This document shows, in pieces, positions 12,930 to 21,800 of a stretch of 60,000 bases of DNA (positions are counted from its first letter, which is position 1; every line of letters starts with the position of its first letter). Origin of the DNA: Apostichopus japonicus (taxonomy: Eukaryota; Echinodermata; Holothuroidea; Aspidochirotida; Stichopodidae); contig NC_092564.1 of assembly GCF_037975245.1 (NCBI RefSeq), positions 20,563,984 through 20,623,983 of the forward strand, written 5' to 3'. Below the pieces are notes generated by a model that saw nothing but the letters and a program-made list of their open reading frames with translations, had not been told where the DNA came from and made no database searches. The translations under genes and the position numbers were made by a program.

Positions 12930-14492
12930 GTGTGTTGCCTTGTGACTTAATCACTTAAATTAACTTGACTTGTCCTCATACATTAGCATTAACAGTTCTC
13001 TCTCCTCCTCATCCACATTAATTTATGTCCATTTCAGTATAACTACATAGTTGTAGGGAACATAGCTCTATACCTATACTATTCTAGTTGTGTTTGATCA
13101 ATTTATGCCACTCCCCACACGATTGAACACAAATTGCTACCACAATGATCTATGAGGCAGTCTTCTCCTCTTGTCCAGGTGGTACAGTTACAACACTTGA
13201 TCACAATAACAGTGTCAGACCTGATTTTGTAAACACAGAATAGGCAAGGCACACCTGCCTGTGAAGTTAGGTAGGTCTAGGCCAAGTGTCTTTATCAAGA
13301 TTTAAAATATCTTCTGTGACATTGATGAAACAAAGAAAAGGATGTTATTATAAGTATCGTGGATGATGGCAAAATGATTATGATTATGATGGATAAATGA
13401 TTACTCAAATGAGTAATAACACCTGCAGATAAGGACAGCGAGATTAGCGATGATGTAGTCACCTGCAGCAATAGAAGGGTTTTGTCACATGAGATATTTT
13501 GTGAATGCCACTTCTATCCTTAGCGATAGGTATTCAAATGCAAAGTCAAGCCCATCGACGAGCAGGAACCAGAAATTTAACACCTTGACTTAATCTTCTC
13601 TATACATTTTCCAAGGTATGTGGGGTCTGTGGAAGTACTTGTGTTTGTACCAACGGAGTTATGACACTCCACATGTGATTCTATGAAAATTATCAGTCAG
13701 CTTAGTACAATGTTTTTGCCTTTTTTATACATCTACAAAATGCATTTAACATGTTAATTATCGATCATTGTATTTTTTCCTGTTTTTTTCTTTTTTCTTT
13801 GAAGGTTCATCCAGTTCAGGAGTGGACATAAACTCGGCGTCCTCTTCAAGGTCACACCCCAGACATCAGAGGCAGATGTAGTGGTGAGTCGATTGAAATC
13901 AGTTGATAGGGAACAGAAAATTGGTTGCCACTTCTTTGTTGATGGAAGAAGTTGGGCAAAACTATTAAAAAGAAATCAGAAACGAACCCCATCTAACTTC
14001 AGTATGATTTGGTCAAGTTTTAAAAACTTGGAAGTAAACCTTTCTTATCTTTTAGCTTATAGAATACGTTTAGTGGTAGTAAATATCTGTATGGAAATAA
14101 TCAAGTACCTAGCGACTGATGCAACCTCGACCTCCTTTGAGGATCCCCTATCTGAAGAACTTGGCCATTTTGCTTATTCTGCTTTTTGTAGGCATAACTC
14201 CCTCCTCCACCCCCTTCCTCCATTTCCCCCATCTAGACCGACAAATCTTGTGAACTATTCAAATGTGACATGAAGATATTCCATGATTTTTGTAGGGTGT
14301 GAGGAGGATGTACTTGTATATTTTCCAATACTTTTAGTTCACTCTCTTTATTTACAGGTTTGTTTTAAATTGAAACACAAGTACCATAACAACAGTCCAT
14401 CACTACGAAGTCCTCCTGATGAAGAGTCGTCCCCTGAGGCCATCTGGCTAGAGCATGAGGTCCACATAAACCTTGGGCCCACCTCTCCATGA
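1..14492 (+). CDS. DCTN4: Dynactin subunit 4 (p62), 3' eleven coding exons, 5' end outside window
   Basis: Eleven exons join in phase: 1-33, 1871-2120, 4249-4292, 4705-4880, 5894-6003, 6414-6523, 7655-7728, 8425-8572, 10227-10327, 13805-13883, 14358-14492. They give 419 codons plus TGA. Vertebrate p62 is about 460 residues, so only about 40 N-terminal residues are missing on the left. Matches to the family include [58 protein letters not shown] and [10 protein letters not shown]. Six CxxC pairs are visible (fragment residues 4/7, 17/20, 36/39, 42/45, 77/80, 240/243), fitting the zinc-binding cysteine clusters known for p62. The protein belongs to the pointed-end complex of dynactin, the cytoplasmic dynein activator. 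All introns are GT-AG. The gene converges on NUP210. Identity is very secure; individual borders rest on phase and homology recalled from memory. Confidence 0.96.
34..1870 (+). other. DCTN4 intron, 1.8 kb
   Basis: AT-rich sequence between two DCTN4 exons. It includes the phrase 'caccactgggactac' and similar short recurrences around 1345-1450, and a G-run near 1484-1494. I see no gene, RNA or delimited mobile element. Confidence 0.7.
1871..2120 (+). CDS. DCTN4: DCTN4 exon, cysteine-cluster region
   Basis: Fragment residues 12-94. The acceptor is ACTAACAG and the donor GTAAGA; the exon ends with one base of a split codon. It carries [14 protein letters not shown] and CGLCRW, the zinc-binding core of p62. 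It is the most conserved part of the gene in this window. Confidence 0.95.
2358..3803. repeat. Minisatellite in DCTN4 intron 2 (units about 21-25 bp)
   Basis: More than 60 head-to-tail units share the core TCTACTACTAGTATG. They alternate between a 21-bp form (tail TCTGTG or TTTGTG) and a 25-bp form containing ATATGCTACTGTG. CTACTAGTAG is palindromic around ACTAGT. Two blocks near 2950-3250 and 3415-3720 share the same order of variant units, offset by about 465 bp, showing higher-order duplication. There are no spacers, so this is not CRISPR. Confidence 0.95.
4249..4292 (+). CDS. DCTN4: DCTN4 short exon (44 nt)
   Basis: Fragment residues 95-109, encoding [15 protein letters not shown], which matches the family's SGGWQEPEN segment. 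The acceptor is CTTTACAG and the donor GTACTG. Phase is exact on both sides, which supports the exon despite its small size. Confidence 0.92.
4705..4880 (+). CDS. DCTN4: DCTN4 exon, charged helical segment
   Basis: Fragment residues 110-167, beginning [18 protein letters not shown] and running into a Lys/Arg-rich stretch. It corresponds to the KLIEYYQQLAQKEK helix of vertebrate p62, probably coiled. The donor is GTGAGT. Confidence 0.93.
5894..6003 (+). CDS. DCTN4: DCTN4 exon, acidic linker
   Basis: Fragment residues 168-204, containing [15 protein letters not shown], which aligns to VDEVEPLPEDYYTRP of vertebrate p62. The donor GTTTGT is weaker than the others but is the only in-phase choice found. 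Confidence 0.88.
6414..6523 (+). CDS. DCTN4: DCTN4 exon, LYPRHKHL segment
   Basis: Fragment residues 205-241, [13 protein letters not shown] through [17 protein letters not shown]. The acceptor is TACTTTCAG and the donor GTAAGT. The final Cys pairs with the one opening the next exon to form a CxxC. Confidence 0.95.
7655..7728 (+). CDS. DCTN4: DCTN4 exon, [12 protein letters not shown] segment
   Basis: Fragment residues 242-265, [18 protein letters not shown] and on, nearly identical to vertebrate p62. The acceptor is CCTTTGCAG and the donor GTAAGT. Confidence 0.95.
8425..8572 (+). CDS. DCTN4: DCTN4 exon, beta-rich C-terminal half
   Basis: Fragment residues 266-315, from [15 protein letters not shown] to HPPSTGM. 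It aligns to NYIPEVRIMSIPNLR of the family, then diverges. The acceptor is TTTCCAG and the donor GTACGT. A 47-bp tandem duplication begins about 10 bp into the following intron. Confidence 0.92.
8588..8684. repeat. Two-copy tandem repeat next to DCTN4 exon 8 donor
   Basis: The phrase ATATACTCACCGGCAGTC occurs twice, about 47 bp apart, followed in each case by a C-rich tract with CCCTCCAAA. The first copy begins about 10 bp past the exon 8 donor. Confidence 0.75.
8685..10226 (+). other. DCTN4 intron 8 remainder
   Basis: AT-rich intronic DNA without repeat structure that I can delimit. Minus-strand open frames near 9744-10078 are under 100 codons and carry no family signature. Confidence 0.6.
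10227..10327 (+). CDS. DCTN4: DCTN4 exon
   Basis: Fragment residues 316-348, [21 protein letters not shown] and on to YQDNPE. It matches [21 protein letters not shown] of vertebrate p62. The acceptor is TTCCTCAG and the donor GTAAGT. Confidence 0.94.
10328..13804 (+). other. DCTN4 intron 9, 3.5 kb
   Basis: The longest visible DCTN4 intron. It has a G-run of about 20 bases near 12244-12266 and the (TA)n tract listed separately. I see no exon or mobile-element ends. Confidence 0.6.
12825..12930. repeat. (TA)n microsatellite
   Basis: About 100 bp of almost pure TA dinucleotides with rare C or T interruptions. The Tyr/Ile-alternating open frames on both strands here are products of the repeat. 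Confidence 0.97.
13805..13883 (+). CDS. DCTN4: DCTN4 exon
   Basis: Fragment residues 349-375, [19 protein letters not shown], matching IAFRKANKVGIFIKVTPQ of the family. The acceptor lies in a strong T-rich tract ending GAAG and the donor is GTGAGT. It follows the longest DCTN4 intron seen here (3.5 kb). Confidence 0.93.
14358..14492 (+). CDS. DCTN4: DCTN4 terminal coding exon with stop
   Basis: Fragment residues 376-419 and TGA at 14490-14492. It begins VCFKLKHKY (family VCFKMKHDF) and ends [18 protein letters not shown] (family EVIWLTQHVELSLGPLLP). The acceptor is ATTTACAG. Confidence 0.96.
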   Translation, partial: VCFKLKHKYHNNSPSLRSPPDEESSPEAIWLEHEVHINLGPTSP

Positions 14493-15790
14493 AACTGGCA
14501 CACCTTTTCTCGACAGAAGAGGGGCCAAATACATGTGTCATGTCAGTGAAGATAAATTATTTATTCATCTTATCAGCAGCACAGGCTGTGTGATATAAGA
14601 TAATTGAATGTTGTATAGGCTGCCGTTTACTGTAGGTTATGTTTAGAACTGTTGCAGAATGATGTTATACAAGTTTGCTTAGCTTGGTGTTTAGCAGCTG
14701 GGTCTACAAAGTCATATTTTGGGAATTTTTAGTTTGAATTACAAAAAAACAATAATTGTTGTAATATTACAAACAGCAGCGACTCTGCTAAATAGATAGG
14801 TTTTCTTCTTTCTTCTTCTCCAATCATGTCTAGAAGTAGATAAATCACTAGAATTAAAGTGTTATCTGTTTGATTGCTTTGTATCAGTTTATACTTTAAA
14901 ATGTTCACAATTATGTACCAAATTACTGTTTACAGATCCCAAGCAGCATGCTGTGTATTAGCTTTGGAATATTGTAAAAGGTGAAATTTAATGTATATTA
15001 AAAGCAATTGCGGTTAATATTAAATTCAGGTCCCATTCTTTCTATGATATGGTGGTAACAAGTGTCATAAATCAGTTCTCTGAAGTTTTTACCAAGCACT
15101 GACATATTTATTCTTGTAAATTTAAGTTTGCTTATAAATTTACAGTAATTTACAGTTTCACTTTTATTGGAAATGTCTGTTTCAACCTAAGGAAGGCACT
15201 TTATCTTCCTTTGACTTTGACGCAATATTATTGACTGATTAATGAAATGATCTTGAAGACCATTTTGGAGGAATGATTAATAGTCCTACATTATTCAGGA
15301 AATGTATTAATTACATGGACGTTATTATCATTCCTTTTCAAGATCAAAAGCAGGGGTAAGGGGGTCCAGGGGGGTTGGTAGCAACAATGCACTAGTTGGT
15401 GTGGTAGAATTGAAAGTTTAAGAATACTTGATGTTAACAAAACGATGTATGATTGTCTTAAGTGTGCTAACATTTTCTTTCATATGGTGCTGCATTTAGA
15501 CAGAATTTTACCATTCTTTAACAAGTGCAGAGAAAAATTTCATTTTTTCCCCGCTTCTTTATTTGCATGGACTCGGCTGTAACAATTAATTATGTGAATA
15601 CTGTTAGTTGTACTATCTGTAATAGTAGTGTCATACTGTTAGGATGGTACTACACTATTCTAATGCAGTGCTGTGTGTCTTTGTATTCCATTTCCAGAAT
15701 AGATAGAGGCGAAATAGTCATTTGCTTAAAAAGTAGCATTGTGAGAAGGAATCATGCAAATTGGTGATAGGCTTCAAATACAGATGTAGC
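14493..15790 (+). other. DCTN4 3' UTR and intergenic DNA
   Basis: It follows the DCTN4 stop. I found no AATAAA in the first 600 bp. ATTAAA variants lie at 14853-14858, 14997-15002 and 15019-15024, and any of these could direct cleavage. The rest is AT-rich with no coding signal. Confidence 0.5.
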
Positions 15791-15814
15791 TAGACTAAGT
15801 GTATAGCTGAAGTA

Positions 15815-15982
15815 TAGTATGAGCATGAAGTCTAGTATGAGTATGAAGTATAGTATGAGTATGAAGTGTAGTTTGAGTATGAAGTATAGTATGAATATGT
15901 AGTATGAATATGTAGTATGAGTATGAAGTATAATATGAATATGTAGTATGAGTATAGTATGAATTATAGTATGAGTATGAAG
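15815..15982. repeat. Short minisatellite between the convergent genes
   Basis: Degenerate units built on GTATGAGTATGAAGTATA recur about every 20 bp. The Tyr/Thr-rich minus-strand frame over it is a repeat artefact. Confidence 0.85.
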
Positions 15983-16126
15983 GGGGAGGGAACATGCTGG
16001 AAATTAGTTATGCATCTCTTTGATTTAGTAGTAAATTCTTGTTAATATAGTATGTAAACAGCTGCAGGGTGTAACAATAGCAAAAGGAAAAAGGAACAAA
16101 TATCTCACAAATTCTTTCTTTAGTTG

Positions 16127-18756
16127 TTTATTTCATCCATTGCAAACTATCCCAATGGCTAGCAATAACTCTCCCCACCCCCCCCCCTTTTTTGGGGGAA
16201 AAGTCGGATGCACGGTAAAACACTTTGTCTTCTTTATGTCCTTGATAATGATATAACTGGGTAGTCAAATTGAACACACAAAACAACAAAGAGTGCAGTC
16301 CAGAAGATGTGCACACATTAAAACTCCATTCTTCAAGTTGTAAATGTTATACACCAATTACTTCCAAGATAATATTACCTAAAAAAGTGTCGAAAACAGG
16401 AAGCGATTGACTATTAAAGTCAAAAGAAAAGAAAATTGTAAATAAAAGAAATATTGTACAAAGCTTTCTTGGATCCAGCACCTATATAGTACAAATATAT
16501 TTACAAATTGATGTGCAACAAAGCTTGCTCATTATAATGCTTAGTGTTGATGTTGCTTATGCAAAAACTCAATAGTGAGCAGTAACAGCACTGCATACAA
16601 CGGTGCCTTGGTCCCTGGAGGGAGTTAATCTGCACTGCATATAGTACTAGGCAACAGAAGAGAAAGTCAAAGTCTTCTTGACCTATGCACCTCATTCCTC
16701 AGATAGAATTTAATCCTGTTAGACATAATATCTATTCGATGAACAGTTAAACCATTTTACTTAAAAGCACCATCGAAAGTTCAGCACCGGCAAAACTTGG
16801 AGATGATCAGGAGTGAACGAAAATGATGGAAGTGGATAAAGAACTGACTTTACAAACCAATTCCTACAGATGTACAGCAGGAAATAAATATGTTGGTTCA
16901 ATTTGCATAATTAAAAATTAAAACAAACATGGATACATATCCATCGTTCCCACAAACAACAGAAGTACACATCACATTATTGCTTATTACATATGACTTT
17001 TGCATCCTTTCCTGGTCAACTCTGAAAGTTTCGCCTTCCTTTCTCCCTCTGCTACCTTTTACTCCCCCTCCCCCCCCCCCCCATTCCAACCTATAAACAT
17101 TCCCTTTCCTGTTTTAATCATCTCAACAATTTTCACACATATATTAAGGAATGAAGCATTGTTTAAAAATGAACAAGGCTGGTGAGGAATCACAACCAAT
17201 AACACACATCTGAAGTATCATACAGTATCTTTGCTACAAACGAATACACAAAGAAAATGAAAAAAGGGGCTGACAAAAATGCTAGAATTTACATTTACAG
17301 GAAGCCCAAAAAATAAATGACAAGTAGAAGATGATTTACAGTCCACACCTGATCTGACATGGACTAATCTCTCAAATGAGAGACAACACTGGAATATTCT
17401 AAACATGGCATTGTAAATGTTTTATCTTGTAAAAATACATTCAGGAGTTCAATTGAACAATCAACACCTGTAAACTAATGCACACGAAATTATTGAACAA
17501 AAAGAATTCCATGTTCAGTGTACAAAAGAAATTTAACCCTGCTAAATGTGTAAGACTAATTGTGTATGAGTAAATGTGTAAGTCAACTTGAATTGGAATA
17601 AATGGGAAATACTGTACATTCGATTGGAACAACCTAACCATGAAATTAGATGAAATTGATTTTATTCGTTCCTCATAATTAGTATTAAATGTATTCATGC
17701 TTAATATTGCATATGCAAAATGAGAAACGTTTAAATAAGAAACGGTCAAACTGTCAAAATGATATTTCATGCATGAATATTCTTAACCTGACTTTATCGC
17801 ATATTATGCTCAAACTGCTAGCTTGTTGTGAAAAGAACAATTAAGAAAAGGTTTTGCATTGTATAATACAGGAATGGTGAAAAGTTCAGCTTTCTTCAAA
17901 ATTAAGGCACAGATGTCTTGCAATAATAGAAAAGTCTTCACGGGGGATGATTTTGAAAGGACCAGCTACCTTGAGAAAGACGTACCTAACAGCATTACTG
18001 TTGACTCAGCATGTGTGTATCTGCAATACATACATACAGTGGGTTACCCTATTAACATAAACATGCAGTTGAAGTTAAAAAGGAAGTATTTAATACGCAT
18101 GTTTTCTTTTTCCTTTAATAATAAGTCTCTATTGGAGAATCACCATATGTGCAGAATGTGAAACCATCCTCTCAATTTCTTTGATGACATGTTTGTCATC
18201 GATTGATCAATGAATCTAGCAATCGGATCACAAGATGATCGTTTCATATTTTTACACCTCCAACATTCCACAACTACCACCCCCCCCCCCCCAAATGAAA
18301 TCTACAGAACATTACACTCATACTGCTATAAAAAGTCACTGCCAGTGAGTTTGTCCCTGATTTTGTAGAAGTGACAGGTCCAATTTGGATTTTATTTTTT
18401 GTATATGATATGAACACAATACTAGGACCATCATCCTACTTGCCCTAATATGCAAGTAATCGCTTTCTCAAAATGAAAATGAATTAAAAAATAATGGTAA
18501 GAGAATCGTTGCTGTAGATTGGTGATTTCATATTAAACAAATCACTTTCTCCCAAAATTGCCTCACACACATTTCAAGTCAGAGTGCATAGCTCACTTGG
18601 ACAAAAGCGGCTGTTCAGCAAGAGGTGTACTCTGGCATATGCTTTTTGCAACTCTTGCTACATACTCCCCTCCTTCAGAATTGAGGTAGCCTCGTTGTTT
18701 TCTCGCTGGAAGGAATTACTGCACAAAGCACCATTGCAACCTTGAAGCCAGGCTGA
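16127..18756 (-). other. NUP210: NUP210 3' UTR region with candidate poly(A) signals
   Basis: Downstream of the NUP210 stop on the minus strand. AATAAA (TTTATT on plus) occurs at 18391-18396, about 360 nt after the stop, and again at 17661-17666 and 16127-16132. Long plus-strand C runs lie at 17071-17083 and 18280-18292. No coding exon is evident. Which signal is used cannot be told from sequence. Confidence 0.45.
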
Positions 18757-18884
18757 TCAGTATTTGGGACTCCCACCCTCTTGAGGTCCGTACGTGGTGC
18801 TCCATAACTTTGTTGGTGAGTGGGGATGCCTCCTTCTGAAAGAACTGTCATTCCGCTGATATGACGCTTCAGAGCCTCCATAGA
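18757..18884 (-). CDS. NUP210: NUP210 exon 36: C-terminus and stop
   Basis: Residues 1861-1902 and TGA (18757-18759). The read is VYGGSEASYQRNDSSF, an RRR cluster, HSPTKLWSTTYGPQ and GGSPKY. LWSTTY aligns with the LWSPAY end of vertebrate gp210. A longer open frame in another register exists over the same DNA but breaks phase with exon 35. Confidence 0.93.
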
Positions 18885-21800
18885 CTGCAGGGAGATTATC
18901 AATGAAAAAATGCAATGTGAATACTTTATCTTGTGATAAAAAACCAAATCAATGACACCGGATCGGATTTCAACATCTCATAACTGTTCATTTCCAAGCC
19001 TTCTTTTGGTACTCAAAGATATCATTGGTACAACTCTGAATGAAGCATCATGTGACGTAAACAAAGCCTTAACACATGCAAAAGCAGGGCACCCACAAGC
19101 AGAAGGGTTGACGCAAATCCTACAACTACACCTGACATCAAAATAATTAATTCAGCAGTGCGTAACTACATACGTCTGTATTACATTTCAGTTAAAATCA
19201 CTCATATTACAGTTAGCCAAACTTCTCAAGGTAGACCAGCTTTAAGGAAACCTTGGATTCACATAATATCATTTAGTTTTCTCTCTATCAAACTATCAGT
19301 TTAACTATTTCGTATCTTATTTTATGTTTTCTATTACCTGGTGAAGGTGACATTGCATATGGTGGAGGTGAACCATGGATTGGTGTTTGAATGAAGGCGC
19401 TAGAGTTAACCGGAGCAGCATAATACCTCGGTGCTAGCAATAAGTGATAACCTGTGGAAAAATAAGAAGACAGTTTGTCATTCATTACCTAATCATTAGT
19501 TTACTTGGTAATTCTAGCAACCTTGTACTTTTGTTGCATAGTACTGGCATTAGCATAACCACATCATATGAAAGACTTAATAGCATTGGAAATGGATAGA
19601 TACATAATAATTATAACTATATGTGTTATAATTATAACTATATCCACATGTACGCAGGCACATGATCATAAAACACAATATGACCTCAAGAAGAGAACAC
19701 ATCATCATGACAAATTCTCTAAGTACTCTTAAAATATGGATGTTTACTGAATTTTATCAGCTGTTTATTACAATACCAAAGTGTTTATAATATTCGACAA
19801 AGAAAAATGTATGTACTCATATAGCAAATATATTTCCAGCCAATTTTGATGATTTGTTTGCTGTGGGAACCTACATGAATGATGTTTACTATTTGAAGAA
19901 TGCCAAAGGCCTAAAATATCTGCACTTACCTAAAAGAACAGCTCCAGCTATGGCTAAGATCAATATAAGTAAAAATATCCAGTTTTGATAATTATTAGCA
20001 ATAACTTGAAAGACTCCTGTCCAGCCAGCAACAACAGCCTCTTCTGCAACACAAGAAAAAAATAGTTTTCCTTAGGTTGGAGGATGGGTAGGGGTTGGAG
20101 TATGGGTAGGTGTTGGATTATTGGTAGTTGGATGGGTAATTGTTGGATGTGTAATAGTTGGATGATTGGTAGTTGGATGGGTAATTGTTGGATGGGTAAT
20201 TGTTGGACGATTGGTAGATGTTGGATGGGTAGGTGTTAGATGGGTAGGAGGATGGTAGGTATTGGATTATTGGTAGTTGGATGGGTAATTGTTGGACGAT
20301 TGGTAGATGTTGGATGGGTAGGTGTTCGATGGGTAGGTGTTGGATCGGTAGGTGTTGGATGCATGGTAGGTGTTGGATGCATGGTAGATGTTGGATGGGT
20401 AGATGTTGGAGGATGGGTAGGTGTTGGATGGGTAGGTGTTGGATGGGTAGGTGTTGGGTGGGTAGATGTTAGATGGGTAGATGTTGGGTGGGTAGATGTT
20501 AGATGGGTAGATGTTGGATGATGGGAGGTGTTGGATGGGTAGGTGTTGGATGGGTAGATGTTGGATGGGTAGGGGTTCGATGGGTAGGGGTTCGATGGGT
20601 AGCGGTTGGATTGGTAGGGGTTGGATGGGTAGGTGTTGGATGTGTAGTTGCTGGATGGTGGGTACGTGTTAAAGGAGGGGTAGGTATTGGAGGATGGGTA
20701 GGGGATGGATGATTGGTAGTTAGATGGGTATGTGTTGGATGATGGGTAGGTGTTGGGGGATGGGTAGGTATTGGAGGATGGGTAGCAACATAATGTTATC
20801 ATTCAATTCCGAGATCTCTCTTGAACTCCTGAACATAATGTTTCATGTAACACAGTACCTATTCTGCTATGTAGAGGGTGCATCATACCAACAAATTTGA
20901 TCAACGTTTACCCTGTCATGTATAGCACCTTGTAACTTAAAGTCAACATTCAAAGTATTTATTCTTTTTTTCCCCCCCTCTTTTTTTCCTTTCGTTTCTG
21001 TGATGATATATAAAAAGACACGACCCTTACCTTTTGTTGCTGTACCGACGACTGGCACTAAATTCAGCTTGACTGGCAAGACCTGTGATTGGTCAGTTAA
21101 ACTGCTGCGGACCTCAACAGCACTCTGGAGAAACGTGGGTGTTAACTGAGAGCTGGGAAGATCCTTTAGCATTATATTATAATGTAGGACATTTGGAACA
21201 CCACTACTGAACGGCTTGCCGATTGCTAACAGCTCTGTGTTGTTGGTTGTTACCTGTGATCGAAGATAAGCGAGACTATCTCTTTAACGTTGCGACAGAA
21301 CGATGCATTTCAGTACAGACAGCACTGAAGGACCAATAAAGTACATCAACTCTGTTTGTTGGGGTATTTGTCGTCAACATTATACAACATTAGGAAAAGT
21401 GACCTGTTGTGAAAGGAACACTGGCTGTAGGTATTCAATATATCACGGTATTAATGAACTGAAGAAGGTGTGGTTATAGGACTGATGGGGTGGTAGGCCA
21501 ATGACAATGAAATGGAAAGAACACAGTTTACTACTATGCCATAACTTAGATTGTAGTAAACCTAACATTGAACATTCACCTGGAGGTGTGCAGGCAGCAT
21601 AATAATGCTTAACTCAAGCTGTACCTGTGTGCACATTAAAAGCTACAGAATCAGTGTTGCTGCAAACATCAACAGACAGGCAGAAGAAATGAGTGGAAAA
21701 TAAATAAGGGGGACAGTGAGCAGTCACCAGTTTATGCATGTGGTTCCATTGCCTTTCGAAACCTTGACCGGATGACTTGAGAATATAGGATTATTTTTGA

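Noticed and set aside
12753-12954. Open frames on both strands rich in Tyr and Ile
   Set aside because: Pure product of the (TA)n tract.
15795-15995. Minus-strand 66-codon Tyr/Thr/His-rich frame
   Set aside because: Translation of the short GTATGAGTATGAAGTATA repeat.
18675-18947. 90-codon minus-strand frame over NUP210 exon 36
   Set aside because: It reads through the intron in a different register. The register in phase with exon 35 gives the LWSTTY end shared with the family and a stop at 18757.
20236-20802. 188-codon Pro/Thr/Ser/Tyr-rich frame resembling a mucin or cuticle protein
   Set aside because: It lies wholly on the 16-bp minisatellite in intron 33, with competing frames on the other strand over the same repeats.
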